The notes under the pieces: model-generated
Databases searched by the model: none
Told to the model about the DNA's origin: nothing
The model's input: the letters and a program-made list of their open reading frames with translations, nothing else
Program-made: the position numbers and the translations under genes
Shown: positions 60,097-64,000 of the stretch, one piece after another
How positions within the stretch are numbered: position 1 is the first letter of the stretch
How the letters are laid out: each line of letters starts with the position of its first letter
Assembly: GCF_050313795.1 (NCBI RefSeq)
Contig: NZ_JBNPMC010000001.1
Coordinates: 317,144-381,143, forward strand
Source of the DNA: CAMBRQ01 sp945870325
GTDB lineage: Bacteria; Bacillota; Clostridia; Lachnospirales; Lachnospiraceae
Length of the DNA: 64,000 nucleotides
Direction of reading: 5' to 3'

Positions 60097-60867
60097 ATGA
60101 TAAAACTAATTGCAAGTGATCTGGATGGAACTCTGTTGAAGGAAGGAACGCAGGATCTGAATCCTAACTTTTTCGATATGATCCGCGAATTAAAGAAGCG
60201 AGGGATTCTCTTTACTGCTGCCAGCGGACGCCGGCTTTACAACCTGCGGATTCTCTTTGCCCCCGTCAAAGATGATATCTGCTACATTGCGGAGAACGGA
60301 TCTTTGTGTATCTGTGACGGCAAAGTGATCTCCAAAGGATTAATTGATCGCGATCTCGGGCTTCGCATATTCAGTGCAGTCAAAGAATATGGCGGATGCC
60401 ATTGCGTTCTATCCTGCGAATTCGCATGCTATACCGATTCTAAAGATTCCGCATTTATCGAACACGTCCAAAACGTGTTGCGCTATGACCTGAAAGTTGT
60501 AGATGATCTGGCACAGGTAACAGAACCATTTCTAAAGATAGCCATCTGCGATTTCCGGGGCACGGAAGATATTCAGCCTTATTTTCAAGAACGGTTTGCG
60601 AAAGAGATTAAGGTCGTCACCTCCGGATATGCATGGATTGATTTTATTGCGCCGAATGCCAATAAAGGCACGGCTCTTGCTGATCTGGCGGCACATCTTG
60701 GGATTAAGCCGGAGGAATGTATGGCTTTCGGCGATCAGTATAATGATACGGAGATGCTGCAGTTCGCCGGCACCAGTTACGCAATGTCTGATGGCGCGCC
60801 GGGGATATCCGACTATGCTACAGATGTGACCGATTCGGTAGAGGACGTTCTGAGAGACCTGCTTTAA
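60097..60867 (+). CDS. Cof-type HAD-IIB phosphatase
   Basis: The protein has 256 residues: DLDGTLL (motif I), TAASGRR (motif II), the C2B cap with CYIAENGSLC, and the terminal ANKGTALADLAAHLGIKPEECMAFGDQYNDTEMLQFAG motif III/IV region. Such enzymes remove phosphate from sugar phosphates, FMN or similar. AAGGGG precedes the ATG. It is divergent from the RpiB operon and convergent with cstA, with a repeat hairpin between. Confidence 0.92.
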   Translation: MIKLIASDLDGTLLKEGTQDLNPNFFDMIRELKKRGILFTAASGRRLYNLRILFAPVKDDICYIAENGSLCICDGKVISKGLIDRDLGLRIFSAVKEYGGCHCVLSCEFACYTDSKDSAFIEHVQNVLRYDLKVVDDLAQVTEPFLKIAICDFRGTEDIQPYFQERFAKEIKVVTSGYAWIDFIAPNANKGTALADLAAHLGIKPEECMAFGDQYNDTEMLQFAGTSYAMSDGAPGISDYATDVTDSVEDVLRDLL

Positions 60868-60949
60868 AAAGGGACACGGCAAATCCAATTGGGGACGTGG
60901 GTTTTTTCAATTTCCCCCGTCCCCAATTAAATTTGCCGTGTCCCTTTTT
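60866..60949. repeat. GGGGACAGGG family repeat, nested inverted repeat between convergent genes
   Basis: AAAAAGGGACACGGCAAAT at 60866-60884 pairs exactly with 60931-60949. Inside, AATTGGGGACG at 60887-60897 pairs with 60918-60928. The units again have a 21-bp period (60870 and 60891), as in the block at 10392. It begins inside the stop codon region of the Cof-type gene and ends ten bases before the cstA stop, and T runs follow on both strands, so it probably ends both transcripts. Confidence 0.88.
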
Positions 60950-60958
60950 TAACTTTCC

Positions 60959-62656
60959 TTATTTCTTAGCCGCCTGTGTCTTAAATGTATTCACACCTTC
61001 TACCACCAGAACAATCGCCAGAATAGCCATCGCTGCCGCGAATGCCAACTGGAACCAGTCACCCCACAGAGCAGCACCTGCACCGATCATTACAATCTTA
61101 TTCTTAACCGTAATCAGCAGACTGGTCAGTGTTGCAGCCAGCATGAATATCATAGGAACGAAGAACATCTTATTGTTCTTACCTGCATTACCAAGCCATG
61201 CAGCAACTGCCATCAGAGCGATACCTGCAAGCAGCTGGTTTGCTGCTCCGAACAGTCCCCAGATCTGGCTCAGGCTCAATCCGCCGAGGATACATCCAAT
61301 CAGAACCATTGATCCGGTTCCAACAAGTGGATGTGCAAGAAATTTACGCACGCCCTTTGCATCCTTCCATGTAGCCTCATCTTCTTTCAAGAACAATTCT
61401 GAGAACATGAAACGACTCAGACGAGTTCCTGTATCCAGACTGGTAAGCGCGAATACGGATACAGCCAATGTTAACAGTGCATAGATTGTATGATATGTAC
61501 CGGTCGTCTCATCAGAGAACATGGTAGCGATACCTGCTGCAAATGCTGCCGGAGGTCCGCCAAACTCGCCGCCGGTGTATTTATCAAATACCATGCCAAC
61601 CGCAATCAGTGCTACGATTCCTAACGCAGACTCAATCAGCATAGAACCATAAGCAATCGGTTTTGCATCCTTTTCATTTGCAAGCTGTTTTGAAGAAGTC
61701 CCGGTAGAAATCAGACTGTGGAAACCTGAACATGCACCGCAGGCTACTGTGATAAACAGCGCCGGGAACAGTGTACCGATACTTGTTGTCCATCCTGTAA
61801 ATGCCGGGATGTTGAATGTAGCAGTTCCGGCAACTCCGGAAAAGAGGATACCAGCCAGAGCCAGAATCATCATGCCATATAATAGGAAACTGGACAGATA
61901 ATCACGAGGCTGAAGCAAGATCCATACAGGAACCAGTGATGCCACACAGATATATATACCAATGAAAACAATCCATCCAACTCGTCCCATAGCCAGACCA
62001 AAGTTCAGACCAAGAACGACAATCAGAACGATACCAATAATACCCGCAATCGTTGCCGGCAATGTCTTAATGCCGAAACGATTTGTTGCGATACCATAGA
62101 TAATTGCCAGCACGATAAACAGTACCGAAATCATCGCTGTCGTCTGGTTACCGGTAGGACTCGTCGTAATACCTACAATACCAGGATCACTCATGAAAGT
62201 ACCTGCTACTACATTTACGAAAGAAGCAATTACCAGAATCAGTACCAGCAGTGAGAATATTGTAAATAACTTCTGCGCTCTGCGTCCCATGGAATCTCTG
62301 ATGATCTCACCAACAGATTTTCCTTTGTGTCGGATCGATGCAAACAGAGAACCAAAATCCTGAAGTCCTCCAAAAAAGATACCACCGATGATACACCATA
62401 AAAATACAGGAACCCATCCGAATACTGCCGCCTGGATTGGTCCGTTAATCGGTCCTGCACCCGCGATAGATGAAAAATGATGACCCATCAGTACTGCAGG
62501 CTTAGCGGCAACGTAGTCAACGCCATCCTCCATTTCTACTGCAGGGGTCTTTTTCCCTGGGTCAATCCCCCACTGTTTTGCAAGCCAGGAACCATAGACA
62601 ACATAGCCAAGCACAAGCAAAACAATCGCTACAAGAATAATAAGTATTGCTGTCAT
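60959..62656 (-). CDS. cstA: CstA-family peptide/pyruvate transporter
   Basis: The protein has 565 residues and about 14-16 membrane helices. Family signatures include the N-terminal GYVVYGSWLAKQWGID, GHHFSSIAGAGPINGPI and a C-terminal ANQLLAGIALMAVAAWL. CstA proteins import peptides or pyruvate, often under carbon starvation. AAAGGAGAGG precedes the ATG. The length is below the ~700 residues of E. coli CstA and is normal for the short Gram-positive form. It is the last gene of a likely operon with the two small unknown genes upstream. Confidence 0.92.
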   Translation of the reverse strand: MTAILIILVAIVLLVLGYVVYGSWLAKQWGIDPGKKTPAVEMEDGVDYVAAKPAVLMGHHFSSIAGAGPINGPIQAAVFGWVPVFLWCIIGGIFFGGLQDFGSLFASIRHKGKSVGEIIRDSMGRRAQKLFTIFSLLVLILVIASFVNVVAGTFMSDPGIVGITTSPTGNQTTAMISVLFIVLAIIYGIATNRFGIKTLPATIAGIIGIVLIVVLGLNFGLAMGRVGWIVFIGIYICVASLVPVWILLQPRDYLSSFLLYGMMILALAGILFSGVAGTATFNIPAFTGWTTSIGTLFPALFITVACGACSGFHSLISTGTSSKQLANEKDAKPIAYGSMLIESALGIVALIAVGMVFDKYTGGEFGGPPAAFAAGIATMFSDETTGTYHTIYALLTLAVSVFALTSLDTGTRLSRFMFSELFLKEDEATWKDAKGVRKFLAHPLVGTGSMVLIGCILGGLSLSQIWGLFGAANQLLAGIALMAVAAWLGNAGKNNKMFFVPMIFMLAATLTSLLITVKNKIVMIGAGAALWGDWFQLAFAAAMAILAIVLVVEGVNTFKTQAAKK

Positions 62657-62684
62657 TTTTTCCCTCTCCTTTATCTATAATGAT

Positions 62685-63179
62685 TTATTGAAATATATTG
62701 CTAAAGAGTTTCTTCAGACTCTGGCCCTGGCGGTTATAGGCCATACGCCCGGAAGATTCCTCCAAAACAATCAGTCGATAGTGGCTCCACCCCTGGAAGC
62801 CAAAACGATAACTCTTATAATGCTGTAATTGGGGTACTAATGCAAATGCCTCTGCTGTGACTGTATTTCCCAATATCACCAGCGTAATGTCGGTATTTCT
62901 ATGATTCGAATGAGGTTTCACACGAGCAAGACCTTCACTCCATGCTGCCTCATCAAATTCTCGCAGTTCTCCAACATCCAGATGATCCGATGTTGCAAAA
63001 AATACATATTCGTTTGACTCAGCCTCTCCTAATTTCACACTTCTCATCAGGAAAAACTGCTCATCATGAGAACGAAACACTGCTTCAGCCACGAATGGAA
63101 GCTTTGCAGTATCACGGTTCACATTGTAATAAGCCTCGTAAGATCTCAGCACCTTCTTAAGGGTGTTCATCTCCTCCAT
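62685..63179 (-). CDS. Conserved hypothetical protein upstream of cstA
   Basis: The protein has 164 residues and a strong GGGAGG five bases before the ATG at 63179. No family recognised. It looks soluble, alpha/beta: MEEMNTLKKVLRSYEAYYNV, AEAVFRSHDEQFFLMRSVKL, EYVFFATSDHLDVGELREFDEAAWSEGL, TLVILGNTVTAEAFALVPQLQHYKSYRFGFQGW. No signal peptide or membrane segment. It starts 81 bases after the preceding small gene and ends 28 bases before cstA, so the three probably form one operon. Confidence 0.75.
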   Translation of the reverse strand: MEEMNTLKKVLRSYEAYYNVNRDTAKLPFVAEAVFRSHDEQFFLMRSVKLGEAESNEYVFFATSDHLDVGELREFDEAAWSEGLARVKPHSNHRNTDITLVILGNTVTAEAFALVPQLQHYKSYRFGFQGWSHYRLIVLEESSGRMAYNRQGQSLKKLFSNIFQ

Positions 63180-63260
63180 ATTCTCCCTCCCATATCTTCA
63201 CACTTTACCTACTCCATCCTAATCTGTCTCAGGCAGTTCATTTACATGAGTCCATGTTCC

Positions 63261-63632
63261 TCACTCTTCCGGCTGACGGTCCGGACAGGTGAAACTTGCA
63301 TCCGGAATTCTTTCTTTCAATTCCTCCATCAGAATCTTTGCTGCCCGTGTTCCCGGCAGTTGAATCTGAGCAAGTTCTCCTTCTGCACACCAGATCACAA
63401 GATTCTCCACTTCCAGATTCCCCTTGCCGCAGCATAACTGCATTGGCACTGCCATCACCCGGCGGAAACACCGGCGGATATCCTGATACGGTATGTAATA
63501 CACTTTTCTGCTCTTACGGAAATACAGATGCCTGTCACCTAATCTTATAACCCCTATTTCCCGCGCAGACCTATATTCGGTAGACACCACATCCGCATCC
63601 TGCGCCGGTGCCGTTAATGGATAGAATTTCAT
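63261..63632 (-). CDS. Conserved hypothetical protein
   Basis: The protein has 123 residues, with GGAGG before the ATG at 63632. It is rich in beta strands (STEYRSAREIGVIRLGDRHLYFRKSRKVYYIPYQDIRRCFRRVMAVP, LEVENLVIWCAEGELAQIQLPG) and could have a PH-like fold, which is only a guess from the pattern. No signal peptide or membrane segment. It is first in the likely operon leading to cstA. Confidence 0.7.
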   Translation of the reverse strand: MKFYPLTAPAQDADVVSTEYRSAREIGVIRLGDRHLYFRKSRKVYYIPYQDIRRCFRRVMAVPMQLCCGKGNLEVENLVIWCAEGELAQIQLPGTRAAKILMEELKERIPDASFTCPDRQPEE

Positions 63633-64000
63633 CAGTCACTCCTCCATCAGACTAATTCTACAAAATAAAAAAACTTCTTGAAAACATTCCGCTCGCTAGA
63701 GTTCTGCCTTACAAATGGAGATACACTTCGCACCAATTGCGCGCAAAGCAATATGTACTACACAGATATCCCCATTGATATCGCAGGTTCGTTCTATATC
63801 CTAGCTGTGTTGAAATGAATCAAGCAGTTTTTCGATAGATAGTCGCCTGTTGTATTTCATTTATTGGATTTTATTTGTAATCAGCACATTAACGCGCTAA
63901 ATCATCTCTCAAATCTTTTACATATTACCACTTTTCTCGACAAAACGCAAGAGTTTTAGAGCGCACTCTAAAATTTATTGTAACAGTTCAGCCATAAGCC
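63633..64000. other. Intergenic end of the window
   Basis: No gene is seen in 63633-64000. It should hold the promoter of the 63632 gene on the minus strand. The last bases carry copy 2 of the TGTAACAGTTCAGCC motif. Confidence 0.5.
63979..63993 (+). repeat. Dispersed 15-bp motif, copy 2
   Basis: TGTAACAGTTCAGCC, identical to 48472-48486. The sequence after it differs and runs off the window. Confidence 0.6.

Overview
The window looks like chromosome of a Lachnospiraceae-type gut Firmicute. The grounds are strong AGGAGG-type ribosome binding sites, a moderate base composition, MutS2 and YhaM-type housekeeping genes, many carbohydrate operons of the type seen in Blautia/Dorea/Ruminococcus relatives, and a glycyl radical enzyme that implies anaerobic life. 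The genus assignment is inference; there is no rRNA or tRNA gene in the window.

Layout. 0-1.2 kb: remnant of a mobile element (a catalytic-domain-less large serine recombinase joined to another small element protein, plus a small overlapping gene). 1.3-8.5 kb: a patchwork of small accessory genes (WYL, HxlR and XRE regulators, radical SAM, acetyltransferases, SnoaL-like, Cdd1-like) with three visibly broken genes in a row (5.9-7.8 kb). 8.9-17.8 kb: core genes (RlmD-type rRNA methyltransferase, YhaM-type exoribonuclease, an HtrA-like protein that has lost its catalytic triad, MutS2, and a two-component pair). 17.9-24.7 kb: a compact four-gene operon made of an ADP-ribosyltransferase-like protein, a SLATT-type two-TM protein, a 1509-residue HD + HSP90-like ATPase protein and a degenerate ImmA/IrrE-type protein. 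This is the best candidate in the window for an undescribed conflict/defence system. 24.9-27 kb: sigma-like protein, small membrane protein, cell-wall amidase.

27.1-60 kb is a large sugar/polyol utilisation region. A tagatose-bisphosphate aldolase operon (DeoR regulator, GatZ-like, GatY-like, FGGY kinase, GatD-like dehydrogenase) is followed by a second FGGY kinase divergent from a DeoR regulator and a fructose-6-phosphate aldolase/transaldolase. Next comes a glycyl-radical-enzyme operon (activase, enzyme, GntR/LacI-type regulator), then an RbsABC-like transporter with an SDR, two zinc dehydrogenases, a ROK regulator and an M24-like protein with lost metal ligands. An AraC regulator divergent from a DUF5107/TPR protein, a third FGGY kinase, a second ROK regulator, a HAD phosphatase and RpiB complete it. 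Several promoters and operators can be read directly. The same 12-bp palindrome lies just downstream of the SDR/transporter promoter and of the third kinase promoter, tying those operons into one regulon. 60-64 kb: Cof-type phosphatase, CstA-type transporter and two unknown small proteins.

Between genes there are several repeat families. Two ~245-bp palindromic elements differ in sequence but share one fold, including NTCAA pentaloops in all four internal hairpins. There is a 21-bp-period GGGGACAGGG family in two places, a five-copy 20-bp tandem array, and a five-copy 18-bp minisatellite between the glycyl radical activase and its enzyme.
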